A DNA stretch of 64,000 nucleotides from Terriglobales bacterium (lineage in GTDB: Bacteria > Acidobacteriota > Terriglobia > Terriglobales > Acidobacteriaceae), in assembly GCA_025980765.1 (NCBI GenBank), contig JAICXB010000006.1, positions 1 to 64,000 on the forward strand, in the 5' to 3' direction. Both the position numbers and the translations under genes were made by a program. Below are positions 26,458-34,785 of the stretch, piece after piece. Position 1 is the stretch's first letter, and every line of letters begins with the position of its first letter. The notes beneath the pieces were generated by a model. The model was not told where the DNA came from. It made no database searches and saw only the letters and a program-made list of their open reading frames with translations.

Positions 26458-27813
26458 ATGAGCACTGCCGCTCAAATGTCGTCGACAACACCGCCCGGAC
26501 CGCGGCCACTGCTCCCCTTATCGCCGCTGCTGGGGATGCGGAGCAATCCGCTCTCTTATATGGAGCAGTTGCATCGCCGGTTCGGGGACCTGGTCTCCTA
26601 CCACACAGTCGGGCGGCAGGTCATCCTTCTCTTCCATCCTGAGATGGCGCAGGACATGCTTGTAACTCAGGCACGCCATCACCGCCAGGGACGCGTGATG
26701 CAGCGCTCCCGCAGCGTGCTCGGGAACGGACTGCTTACCAGCGAGGGCAGCTTCCACTTGCGGCAGCGCCGGCTCATTCAACCCGCGTTTCACCGGCAAC
26801 GCATCTTCGGCTATGGCCAGGCCATGTGCGACTACGCGGAGCGGCATCAGCAGCGCTGGCACGATGGCGACGTGCTGGATGTGCATCAGGAGATGATGCG
26901 GCTCACACTGGCGATCGTCGGCAAAACGCTGTTTGATACCGACGTCGATGGCGACTCGCAGGAGATCGGAGCAGCCCTCAACACCTTCATGCATTTGTTT
27001 AAGTTTGCAGTGCTACCGTTCTCGGAATTTTTGGAAAAGCTGCCGATTCCTCCGGTGCTGCGAATGAAAGCGGCGCGAGAGAAGCTGGACCGCATTATCT
27101 ATCGCTTCATCGAAGAACGACGACGGAGTGGAGAAGATCGTGGCGACCTGCTCTCGATGTTGCTCGCGGCCGAAGATGCCGAAGGCAACGGCCAGCACAT
27201 GGAGAACGATCAAATCCGCGACGAGTGCGTCACCCTGATTCTCGCAGGTCATGAAACGACGGCCAATGCGCTTACCTGGACACTCTACCTGCTAGCAAAG
27301 AATCCGGAGATTGCCGCCCGGACGAAAACGGAGTTGGATCGAGTGTTGTCGAATCGCGCTCCGACGCCGGAAAATTACCCCAATCTCAAGTACACCGAGA
27401 TGGTCTTCAGCGAGGCCTTGCGTCTGTATCCGCCGGCCTGGGGCATCGCGCGTACCGTGGAAGAGCCTTACGAATCGTTTGGCGCTCGTTTTCCCAGGAA
27501 CGCTCTCGTCCTTACCTCGCAGTGGATCATTCATCACGACGAGCGCTGGTGGCGCGATCCCATGCGCTTCGATCCCGAACGCTGGACGCCGCAGGCCCGC
27601 GCAGCGCGTCCGAAGTTCAGTTACTTCCCCTTCGGCGCCGGACCCCGCCAATGCATCGGAGAATCCTTTGCCTGGATGGAAGGCGTACTGCTCCTCGCCA
27701 GCATCGCGCGAAATTGGCAATTCTCGGTTGTTCCCCAAACCAAAGTGGGACTGCAGCCACTGATCACCCTACGCCCGAAATACGGTATGAAGCTGAGGCT
27801 CACAGCGCGCTAA
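26458..27813 (+). CDS. Cytochrome P450
   Basis: 451 residues. The heme-binding loop is FPFGAGPRQCIGE (Cys ligand near residue 400), the I-helix oxygen-activation motif is AGHETTANALTW (~263-274), and the K-helix ExxR lies in FSEALRLYPP. It lacks a membrane anchor, so it is probably soluble and depends on separate redox partners; the 7Fe ferredoxin at 50375 is a possible but unproven donor. Nearest broad groups are the CYP110/CYP102-like fatty-acid or terpene oxidisers. Substrate unknown. The stop codon lies at the edge of a CACGGAG element. Confidence 0.93.
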   Translation: MSTAAQMSSTTPPGPRPLLPLSPLLGMRSNPLSYMEQLHRRFGDLVSYHTVGRQVILLFHPEMAQDMLVTQARHHRQGRVMQRSRSVLGNGLLTSEGSFHLRQRRLIQPAFHRQRIFGYGQAMCDYAERHQQRWHDGDVLDVHQEMMRLTLAIVGKTLFDTDVDGDSQEIGAALNTFMHLFKFAVLPFSEFLEKLPIPPVLRMKAAREKLDRIIYRFIEERRRSGEDRGDLLSMLLAAEDAEGNGQHMENDQIRDECVTLILAGHETTANALTWTLYLLAKNPEIAARTKTELDRVLSNRAPTPENYPNLKYTEMVFSEALRLYPPAWGIARTVEEPYESFGARFPRNALVLTSQWIIHHDERWWRDPMRFDPERWTPQARAARPKFSYFPFGAGPRQCIGESFAWMEGVLLLASIARNWQFSVVPQTKVGLQPLITLRPKYGMKLRLTAR

Positions 27814-27958
27814 CCACGGAGACACGGAGTCACGAGAGGAAATTGGGTAATTGGGTAATTGCGTAATTGGAAATCAACCCGAGACTCCAGATTTCAAAAA
27901 TACACCAACCAGACAATATCCAGGTTTTCTCCGTGCCTCCGTGTCTCCGTGGTAAAAT
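27811..27958. repeat. CACGGAG element after the P450 gene
   Basis: The left arm TAACCACGGAGACACGGAGT starts with the P450 stop codon. The right arm reads TTTTCTCCGTGCCTCCGTGT, then CTCCGTGGTAAAAT. The core includes a GGGTAATTGGGTAATTGCG array at 27843-27870. It ends about 24 bp before the radical SAM start. Confidence 0.8.
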
Positions 27959-27981
27959 CGACGGCGAACAAACGGCGAAAC

Positions 27982-28990
27982 ATGTCTTCCCTGCCTCTGT
28001 ATGCGCCTGAACCGGCGGCTCGCCTGATTGGCATTGCCAAGCTCGCCCGCCAGGCCGAGCACGTTGATAGCGGACATGAAATCGAGTTCTTTTCCCTGCC
28101 CGTGCGCTCGATCCTGAACCGCTCCGATTCCAAACGAAAGCTTCCCTTCACCTGGACCATCAACCCCTACCGCGGCTGCGAGTTTGGCTGCAAATACTGC
28201 TATGCGCGGTACACGCACGAGTTCATGGAGATCCGCGATGCCGCCGAGTTCGAGCACAAAATCTTTGTCAAGGAAGAAGCCGCATGGTTGTTGCGTCGCG
28301 ATCTCAAAAAGGTTCGACGCGGAGAGGAGATCGCCATCGGTACTGCAACCGATCCTTACCAACCCGCGGAACGCAGACATCGCGTCACGCGCTCCATTTT
28401 GGAGGAACTGTCTCGGCACGCCGGTCTCGCAATCGGGATTGTCACCAAATCGAACCTGGTGCTGCGCGATGTCGATGTGCTGAAGCGTGTCGCCGACCAA
28501 AATCAAATCGCGGTTCACATCACAGTGACCACGCTGAATGCCGATCTGTCGCGCATCACCGAACCGCGCCGCCCCGCGTCCAGATTTGCGACTTGCCGCC
28601 GTCCGGAAGCTCAACGACGCCGGAATCCCGGCAGGCGTAATCTGCGCGCCGGTGCTGCCGGGAATCACCGACAAGCCCAAAGAGCTGGAAGCGTTGGTGA
28701 AAGCGGCAGCCGACGCCGGCGCGATCAACATCTACGCCAATCCGCTCTTCCTAAAACAGTGTTCTCGCAGCATATTCCTGCCCTTCATCGCGGAACGCTT
28801 TCCCGGTCTGCTCCCGATGTATGAACGGCTTTACGGAGAACGCGACTTCGGCTCCCAGGCATACCGCAAGCACCTCAGCGCATTGATGTCGAAGTTCAAG
28901 AAGAAATACGGAATCGGCGCGCCCGGCCCGCGCGGCCCGATCCGGGAACGCAGCGAAGGGAGAACAGACGCGCAGCTTGAGTTGTTCTAG
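27982..28990 (+). pseudogene. SPL-family radical SAM protein, frameshifted
   Basis: Read from ATG 27982 the protein shows the radical SAM cluster motif GCEFGCKYCYARY (CxxxCxxC) and GTATDPYQPAERR, typical of spore-photolyase-like radical SAM proteins of the Rv2578c group. Near 28568 one extra C within CCGCGCCGCCCCGCG shifts the frame. The expected TEPRAPRPDLRLAAVRKLND continues in the other frame, through GVICAPVLPGITDKP, to the stop at 28990. Removing one base restores a full ~336-residue protein. Either a real lesion or a sequencing error. The normal reaction is unknown. The stop TAG lies at the edge of the repeat-bounded element at 28988. Confidence 0.75.
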
Positions 28991-29555
28991 AAACCAGACG
29001 CGGATTCCGCGGATGGGACGCGGATTAAAAGCAATAAGAATACTTATGGCTGTGAGGCCGCCGATGCGGCAGCCTGTCGCCCTTTGTGGCTGTTATCGAA
29101 TGCCAAGCGACGGAACTGCGGGGCAGGGCCAAAGTTGAACAATAACCCGATTTCGATGTTGGTGGCGCGCAGGTAATTTAATAACTGGCGTTCGTGCGTC
29201 TTCTCCAGGGCGCGAACAGCTTTCAGCTCAATCAGTACAGAAGACTCAACGAGCAGGTCAGCAAAGAACTCTCCCAGCTCCTCCCCTCGAAAAACAACGT
29301 GAATTGGGGTTTGCTGTTGATAGGCAATTCCCTCCTGCCGAAGCACCAAGGCAAACGCCTTCTGGTACACGCTCTCGAGAAAACCGTGACCCAGCTCGTT
29401 GTAGAGCTCGTAATAAATCCCGATCAGCTTGTCAGTAAGATCAGCATGCTTCAGTTCTACATTCACGATCTTCTCTGATTCGCTCATCCTTTGATTTCCT
29501 CTATTCCCCGGTTTTAATCCGCGTCACATCCGCGAAATCCGCGTCAGGTTTTTCT
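28988..29555. mobile_element. Repeat-bounded element carrying a GxxExxY gene
   Basis: Inverted ends of ~37-43 bp: the left arm 28994-29030 and right arm 29512-29548 match at 34 of 37 positions, each with three ACGCGGAT-type units and ending GGATTAAAA on the inside. TAGAAA-like bases extend the match outwards. The only gene inside is the GxxExxY gene. No target duplication was seen. It sits between two convergent genes and contributes coding sequence to the MFS gene. Confidence 0.65.
29044..29487 (-). CDS. GxxExxY protein, PD-(D/E)XK nuclease-like
   Basis: 147 residues. The name-giving motif is GFLESVY (~residues 34-40). The family core follows: LVLRQEGIAYQQQTPIHVVF, a LLVESSVLIELKAVRAL segment that supplies the PD-(D/E)XK-like acidic/lysine residues, and HERQLLNYLRATNIEIGLLF. 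Family function is not established; the fold suggests a nuclease. The start ATG has GAGG ten bases upstream. The gene is enclosed by near-identical ACGCGGAT inverted ends, so it may drive the spread of this repeat family. Confidence 0.88.
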   Translation of the reverse strand: MSESEKIVNVELKHADLTDKLIGIYYELYNELGHGFLESVYQKAFALVLRQEGIAYQQQTPIHVVFRGEELGEFFADLLVESSVLIELKAVRALEKTHERQLLNYLRATNIEIGLLFNFGPAPQFRRLAFDNSHKGRQAAASAASQP

Positions 29556-30820
29556 ACCACGTCCGTGCCCGAACCAGCGTCCAACCGGTCCAGCCGCCGC
29601 AGGTCGGGGAACATCCACGCCCACATTCCCACTATGACCAGCGTGCCGAGGCCGCCGAGAACTACGGCGGGCACTGTGCCCAGCCATTGTGCGGTTACGC
29701 CGGACTCAAATTGTCCCAGTTCATTCGAGGCGCCAATGAAGAGCAGGCTCACGGCGCTTACGCGTCCTCGCATTGCCGGTGGGGTTGCGATCTGCACCAG
29801 CGTGCTGCGCACGACGATGCTGATCATGTCTGAGGCGCCGACGACGAACAGCGCAATCAGCGACAGCATCACCGAATGGGAAAAGCCGAAGACGATGGTC
29901 GCCAGGCCAAAGACGGCAACCCCGCCCAACATCAGCCATCCGGAATTGCGCCGCATCGGCCGATAAGCGAGTAACACCGCCATCAGCGCGGCGCCCGCCG
30001 CCGGCATGCTGCGCAGCACTCCCAGTCCGCGTGGGCCAATGTGCAGGATGTCTTGTGCGTACACCGGCAGCAGGGCTACCGCTCCACCCAGCAGCACGGC
30101 GAAAAGGTCCAGAGAGATAGAACCGAAGATAGCCTTCTGATTCCATACGTAGCGCACACCAGCCAGAAGGGTCTCGAGAGAAGCGCGTTTGCTTTCCATC
30201 CGGCCGGTGCGCACGCGCATATTCAGGACAAACAGAAATGCCAGCGTATACAGAACGGCAGAGCTCGCATATACCACGTGAGCGCCGCCGGCCCAGCCAT
30301 AGATCACTCCACCCAGTGCGGGACCGAAAACCGTGGCGACCTGGAAAATCGAAGCGCCCCAGGTCACCGCGTTGCTGAAGTGCGCTTCGGGAACGATCTG
30401 CGGCAACAAAGCCTGACTGGACGGTCCACTGAACGCGCGGGTGATGCCGATGAGGGTCAACACCGCAAATATGGGCAACACCGACGCCCCGTGCACGGTT
30501 TCAAAGAACAGCATCAATGAGCAAAGCGCGTAGGAGATGTAGCACACCAGCAACATGGTGCGGCGGTCGAAGCGGTCGGCTGCGTGTCCGGCGATGATCG
30601 ACAGCACGACTCCAGGCAGGAACTGCACCAGGCCGGCATAGCCGAGGTCGAGCGGACGCCGCGTCATCTCGAAAATTTGCCAGCCTACGGCGACCGACTG
30701 CATCTCAGTGCCGACGATCGAGAGCGCACGGCCGGATTGAAATAGCCGGAAATCGCGGTGACCAAACGCGGCGCGTGGCGGAACGCTATCAAGCGTGGCG
30801 GACACGTTTCCAATGTACAC
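29501..30820 (-). CDS. MFS transporter with repeat-encoded C-terminus
   Basis: 439 residues from a GTG at 30820, about 12 membrane segments. MFS signature GHAADRFDRRTMLLV between helices 2 and 3. It is in the DHA3/enterobactin-exporter-like group, similar in type to the gene at 24797 but not a recent copy. The last ~15 codons (PDADFADVTRIKTGE) are read from the right inverted end of the GxxExxY element, so the native C-terminus was replaced or extended by that insertion. The membrane core ends well before this. Substrate unknown. Confidence 0.87.
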   Translation of the reverse strand: MYIGNVSATLDSVPPRAAFGHRDFRLFQSGRALSIVGTEMQSVAVGWQIFEMTRRPLDLGYAGLVQFLPGVVLSIIAGHAADRFDRRTMLLVCYISYALCSLMLFFETVHGASVLPIFAVLTLIGITRAFSGPSSQALLPQIVPEAHFSNAVTWGASIFQVATVFGPALGGVIYGWAGGAHVVYASSAVLYTLAFLFVLNMRVRTGRMESKRASLETLLAGVRYVWNQKAIFGSISLDLFAVLLGGAVALLPVYAQDILHIGPRGLGVLRSMPAAGAALMAVLLAYRPMRRNSGWLMLGGVAVFGLATIVFGFSHSVMLSLIALFVVGASDMISIVVRSTLVQIATPPAMRGRVSAVSLLFIGASNELGQFESGVTAQWLGTVPAVVLGGLGTLVIVGMWAWMFPDLRRLDRLDAGSGTDVVEKPDADFADVTRIKTGE

Positions 30821-30830
30821 GACGCTGGGT

Positions 30831-31001
30831 GCAAAACCTGACGCGGATTACGCGGATGGGACGCGGATCAGAACAGCTAGATTGGGTATTTTCTTTGGTA
30901 AACGAATGTTTAGGTTTTCAAATCGCAAATCAAAGCTCGTCAAGTCATAATTTTGTTTTCTTGATCCGCGTCTCATCCGCGTAATCCGCGTTGTGTTTTG
31001 C
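30831..31001. repeat. ACGCGGAT element without gene
   Basis: The inverted ends extend to about 41 bp: GCAAAAC, three bases that differ, then three ACGCGGAT-type units, matching at 30 of 31 positions in the array part (30841-30870 against 30961-30991). The core of ~90 bp is AT-rich and non-coding. It looks like an empty version of the GxxExxY element. It lies just upstream of xseB. Confidence 0.8.
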
Positions 31002-31023
31002 CTTTGTTCTTTCTTTCCTTACA

Positions 31024-31275
31024 ATGTCTGCGGAGAGAAACTTGGCGAAATTTGAAGACTGTTTGCAGCAACTGGAAAAAATCGTGGAGCAGCTCGAGCG
31101 CGGAGATCTTCCCCTCGAACAATCGCTGAAGCTGTTTGAGGATGGCATGCGGCTGTCCAACTCCTGCCGTCAGGAACTCGAGAATGCGGAAGGAAAGGTC
31201 GAGATTCTGATCAAGCAGAGTGGCAAACTCCAAGCTGAACCATTCATGGAAACGGAAGAAAAGACCGCAAAATAG
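31024..31275 (+). CDS. xseB: Exodeoxyribonuclease VII small subunit
   Basis: 83 residues, all helical, with the family core NLAKFEDCLQQLEKIVEQLE, then RGDLPLEQSLKLFEDGMRLS. It binds the large subunit XseA to form a single-strand nuclease. XseA is not in the window. Start ATG 31024; the frame upstream is repeat sequence. The prenyl synthase gene follows, an arrangement seen in many bacteria (xseB-ispA). Confidence 0.93.
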   Translation: MSAERNLAKFEDCLQQLEKIVEQLERGDLPLEQSLKLFEDGMRLSNSCRQELENAEGKVEILIKQSGKLQAEPFMETEEKTAK

Positions 31276-31330
31276 CTTCGAAGCAGCGCCGCTACGGAGC
31301 TTCGCGGGCTGTCATTTATACTCCGGAATA

Positions 31331-32233
31331 ATGCTCAAGGAGACGCTGGCATCTGGCTGTGCGCGCATCGACTCTGCGCTCGACCGTCTCCTCCCTCCCG
31401 AGACGCAGATTCCAACCTCTATTCATAAGGCCATGCGCCACAGCGTTTTTGCCGGTGGCAAGCGCCTTCGCCCGATTCTTTGCATGGAAGCGGCGCGTAT
31501 GATTTCTGCCCAGCGCAATGGCAATCAGGAGGAACTTCCGGCAAGAGTGGAAGAATTAGGCAGCGCATTGGAGATGTTGCACACGTACTCCCTGATCCAT
31601 GATGATCTACCCGCGCTGGATAATGACGATCTCCGCCGCGGCAAGCCCACCTGCCACGTGGTATTTGGCGAGGCGATCGCGATCCTTGCCGGAGACGCGC
31701 TACAGACGTATGCGTATGAGGTGCTGAGTAAACTTCCGTGCGCCTCCGACGCTCGCGTTCGCATTATCGAAGAGGTGGCGCGAGCCACAGGTACGGTGGA
31801 TGGCATGATCGGCGGTCAGGTGCTCGATCTCGAAGCCGAAAACAAACGAACGAATGAGCTCAATGTCGAACAGATTCATCGCGCCAAGACTGGCGCGCTG
31901 ATCACTGCGAGCCTGGTCACGGGCGGGCTATTCGCCGGCGGAGGCCATGCCGAAGTGCAGCGCCTGCGCGATTTCGGCCGCGCCATTGGCTTGGCATTCC
32001 AGATTGTCGATGACGTGCTCGATGTCACGCAATCGTCGGCGCAGCTCGGCAAGACTGCCGGAAAAGATACAGCGACAGAAAAGGCCACGTTTCCCGCAGT
32101 ATTGGGCGTCGATGAGTCGCTGAGTCGAGCAGATGCCCTGGTTGCTGCGGGCTGTGCCGCCCTGGATTCCTTCGGTCGCCGCGCCGATACGCTGAAAGAC
32201 CTGGCGCATTTTCTGGTGGAAAGAAAAAGCTGA
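31331..32233 (+). CDS. ispA: Polyprenyl (farnesyl/geranyl) diphosphate synthase
   Basis: 300 residues. Both aspartate-rich motifs are present: HDDLPALDNDD (~residues 92-102), with the insert usual for bacterial type II farnesyl synthases, and FQIVDDVLDVTQSS (~220-233). The GGKRLRP substrate loop is near residue 42. It condenses isopentenyl diphosphate with allylic diphosphates in the cytoplasm. Product length cannot be fixed by eye; farnesyl diphosphate is most likely. It follows xseB by 55 bp and is probably cotranscribed. Confidence 0.92.
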   Translation: MLKETLASGCARIDSALDRLLPPETQIPTSIHKAMRHSVFAGGKRLRPILCMEAARMISAQRNGNQEELPARVEELGSALEMLHTYSLIHDDLPALDNDDLRRGKPTCHVVFGEAIAILAGDALQTYAYEVLSKLPCASDARVRIIEEVARATGTVDGMIGGQVLDLEAENKRTNELNVEQIHRAKTGALITASLVTGGLFAGGGHAEVQRLRDFGRAIGLAFQIVDDVLDVTQSSAQLGKTAGKDTATEKATFPAVLGVDESLSRADALVAAGCAALDSFGRRADTLKDLAHFLVERKS

Positions 32234-32276
32234 GAGGATTTCGCGATTTCGTGATCGGGTGATTTCGTGATTTTTT
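32231..32276 (+). repeat. GATTTCGTGAT tandem array
   Basis: Units GATTTCGCGATTTCGTGATC and GGTGATTTCGTGATT just after the prenyl synthase stop. One-sided and short. Confidence 0.55.
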
Positions 32277-32317
32277 CGGCTGTTGGCAAAACCGAGCTAG
32301 AGAACCAACACCAACTC

Positions 32318-32426
32318 CTCGAACGGATGAAACGGATGGGACGAAATTTGACGGATTTACTTGGTTGAATTCATTTTCATGTTCATCCATCGAATCCGTG
32401 ACATCCGTCTCATCCGTTTGAGCTTT
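32318..32426. repeat. ACGGATG inverted-array element
   Basis: Left arm TCGAACGGATGAAACGGATG plus GACGGATT; right arm AATCCGTGACATCCGTCTCA plus TCCGTTTGAG. The core of ~25 bp is AT-rich. It lies upstream of bshB1. Related in unit to the ACGCGGAT elements. Confidence 0.75.
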
Positions 32427-32457
32427 TGATTTGGGCTGTTCGTTTCTAATCAAGTAA

Positions 32458-33243
32458 ATGTCCAAGACAAATCAGAACGCACAATCTGTCGCTCTCGACA
32501 TTCTCGCCATCGCGGCTCATCGTGACGATGTCGAGCAGACCTGTGGCGGCACTCTGCTCAAGATGGCTGAAATGGGCCATCGTACCGGCATTCTCGATCT
32601 CACCCGCGGCGAGATGGGCACGCGAGGATCGTCGGACGATCGCGAGCGCGAGGCTAACGAAGCTGCGCGTGTGCTGCGTGTCACCTGGCGAGGCGCTCTC
32701 GATATTCCCGATGGGCGCGTAGAAAATACCTGGCTAAATCGACTGAAGATTGCGCAAGTCGTACGACAGACCCGCCCACGTGTGGTGATTCTTCCCTACT
32801 GGAAAGGCAGACATCCCGACCATTACACCTGTTCCACAGTTGGTTATGAGGCGTGCTTCCTCGCCGGTCTGAAGAAGCTTGAGATTCAGGTCAGGCTGCG
32901 CGCAGAAGGAATTGATTCGGATTTTGGGGACGACCTACCGCCCCATCGTCCCTTCAAAATTATCTATGCCACGCTTTACTACGACGTACGACCTACCTTC
33001 GTGGTGGACATCAGTGAGCAATTCGAGGCGCGCTTCGAAGCCCTGATGGCTTACAAGTCGCAGTTCGCAGACCAGCAGGCAGGCAGCGATATTTTTCCCG
33101 CCCAGCAGGAGATTCGCGATCGCGTCCACTCCATGGCCCGCTTCTACGGAATGATGGCAGGGGTGAAATACGCCGAACCGTTCTTGCAAAAAGAGGTTGG
33201 ATTAGTGGAGGACCTGCTCGCCCTGCCAGTGCAGTCGATCTGA
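32458..33243 (+). CDS. bshB1: Bacillithiol biosynthesis deacetylase BshB1
   Basis: 261 residues of the PIG-L/LmbE deacetylase family. Zinc-site motifs: AAHRDDVEQTCGG (family AHPDD; here Pro is Arg) and GRHPDHYTCS. LTRGEMGTRGS is the BshB1-type segment. It removes acetate from GlcNAc-malate in bacillithiol synthesis. Other bsh genes are not in the window. The RDD variant keeps the metal-binding His and Asp. ATG 32458 comes right after a repeat element. Confidence 0.9.
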   Translation: MSKTNQNAQSVALDILAIAAHRDDVEQTCGGTLLKMAEMGHRTGILDLTRGEMGTRGSSDDREREANEAARVLRVTWRGALDIPDGRVENTWLNRLKIAQVVRQTRPRVVILPYWKGRHPDHYTCSTVGYEACFLAGLKKLEIQVRLRAEGIDSDFGDDLPPHRPFKIIYATLYYDVRPTFVVDISEQFEARFEALMAYKSQFADQQAGSDIFPAQQEIRDRVHSMARFYGMMAGVKYAEPFLQKEVGLVEDLLALPVQSI

Positions 33244-33297
33244 ACAAGGCTTTTCGGTCTTCTCCTTCATCGTTCGCGAGAACCTTTAGATGATTTC

Positions 33298-33555
33298 ATG
33301 AGGATAACCAGTCCCAAGGTGGCGCGACCGGCAATTGCCATCGCTCTTGTTCTTGGATTCTTTTTCATCGTCTTCGTTTCTCTAAACGTAGTTCTTGTTG
33401 CGTGGACGGTATGGCGCTATCCGCATCACAATTCAATGGTAGAGCCGTGGGCGGCAGTAGTAAGCCTCGCGCCTGCCTTAATCGCAGCCATCGTGATAGC
33501 CATTCCTGTTTCCAAACGATTGACTGTTGGCATGCAGGAGCGCACCAAAGGCTGA
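33298..33555 (+). CDS. Small two-helix membrane protein, unknown
   Basis: 85 residues with two hydrophobic segments, about 12-35 (IAIALVLGFFFIVFVSLNVV) and 50-70 (VVSLAPALIAAIVIAIPV). No recognised family. The ATG lies 55 bp after bshB1, so it may be cotranscribed. The amino-acid pattern looks like a real membrane protein, but there is no homology evidence. Confidence 0.55.
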   Translation: MRITSPKVARPAIAIALVLGFFFIVFVSLNVVLVAWTVWRYPHHNSMVEPWAAVVSLAPALIAAIVIAIPVSKRLTVGMQERTKG

Positions 33556-33611
33556 ACAAAGTCTCCCACTTTCGCAGAAGAGGGGCATCATTCGTTTCGC
33601 AAAGGAGCTAG

Positions 33612-33755
33612 GTGGACAACAATACTGCAACATTGCGTCAGCCGACAGAAGACGAATTGAGTCACATTCGAGAGCTTTGGCTCCGGTCTAGGCCGTTGCA
33701 CATCTTACCCGTTGACCCAATGTTCCACTTGAATTGGGAGCGGCGTCAGAGCTAG
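33612..33755 (+). CDS. Candidate small protein, 47 residues
   Basis: A GTG start with AAAGGAG four bases upstream opens a 48-codon frame, including the stop (VDNNTATLRQPTEDELSHIR at the start, ending NWERRQS). Soluble, acidic then basic, with three Trp/Phe near the end. It follows the two-helix protein by 56 bp. The good ribosome site is the main support; no family known. Confidence 0.35.
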   Translation: MDNNTATLRQPTEDELSHIRELWLRSRPLHILPVDPMFHLNWERRQS

Positions 33756-33794
33756 CGTAATGGTGATTTATAGCGTGATGCTGGAGGCGACACC

Positions 33795-34709
33795 ATGCAT
33801 TTATCGTCCCTTTGTTTCCTTCTGGTCGGTGTCCCTCTGCTGCAAGCCTCGGAAGGCATCGGGGTCAAGATAACGATCCGCCACGTTTTTGCTGGAAATC
33901 CGAGTGAGCAGACTATCTACGTGCAGGGAGACCGGAAGCGGATGGAGTTCCGGAATTACGTTCTTCAGCGAAAAACAGATGGCTCCCTCCAATGGTTATC
34001 CGGGCCGCAGCTCGCTGCCATCACGCGGTGTGACTTGGGGCAAGTTTTTGAGTTGAACCTTGATTCTGCCGCATACGTCTCGGCACCTTATCCTCCGAAG
34101 CCACTGCCTGCAGAGATCGGGGCACGTGGATTAGGCACGCTAGCCATGTCTCCGTCTAGAGAACCGACGCTTCGAATCGAAACAACTACAGTGGATACTG
34201 GCGAGCGGAGAGAGTTTTTTGGACGCATCGCAAGACACGTAATTATCACAAGAAAGCAGATTCCGCTCGAAGGCTCCCACTCCGAACCACAAGAAACAGT
34301 GGCGGACGGGTGGTATATCGATTTCGACTCTGAACTTTCGTGCGACTCGAAGTTGAGTCGGAAGAAACGGGCCACTGGTTATCTGGTCAAAGGGGAACTG
34401 GCCGAAAAGCCCGAATTCATCAATATCGGGGAATCAGAAACAGGGTTCGCTGTGCAGCTGGTCATGGTTTCGAAAGACACATACACGCTACCGGACGGAA
34501 GCCATAAGCAGACAGATTCAAAGAGTGAAACGCTGGTGACACAGCTTGAGCTACGGTCACTCGATCCTAGGCTCTTCGAAATTCCTCCGGGATTCAGGCA
34601 TGTGCAACACATCGAGCGAAACCCAGCAACAGCGTCGTCCAGCCAAACTATTGAGTTCTGGGAACGCTTCAAAGCCAAGGTGTCTAGCCTTTTTTTGAGC
34701 GGACGCTAA
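33795..34709 (+). CDS. Secreted protein of unknown function
   Basis: 304 residues beginning with a signal peptide (HLSSLCFLLVGVPLLQASEG) and a GGAGG-type site (ctggaggcgacaccATG). The mature part is mostly beta strands with few cysteines. The segments VKITIRHVFAGN and GDRKRMEFRNY resemble periplasmic 'DUF4412-like' reporters, but this is only a resemblance. No partner gene is obvious. Confidence 0.65.
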   Translation: MHLSSLCFLLVGVPLLQASEGIGVKITIRHVFAGNPSEQTIYVQGDRKRMEFRNYVLQRKTDGSLQWLSGPQLAAITRCDLGQVFELNLDSAAYVSAPYPPKPLPAEIGARGLGTLAMSPSREPTLRIETTTVDTGERREFFGRIARHVIITRKQIPLEGSHSEPQETVADGWYIDFDSELSCDSKLSRKKRATGYLVKGELAEKPEFINIGESETGFAVQLVMVSKDTYTLPDGSHKQTDSKSETLVTQLELRSLDPRLFEIPPGFRHVQHIERNPATASSSQTIEFWERFKAKVSSLFLSGR

Positions 34710-34785
34710 AACAATTGAGTTTCTATCAATCACTCCTTTTGCTCGTTCCCTTGTCTGAGGCTGAGATGGTGGTAGGAACGGGATT

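Noticed and set aside
28568-28580. Programmed frameshift or selenocysteine in the radical SAM gene
   Set aside because: The break is a one-base shift with no TGA at a Cys position and no slippery heptamer or stem seen; a lesion or sequencing error is simpler.
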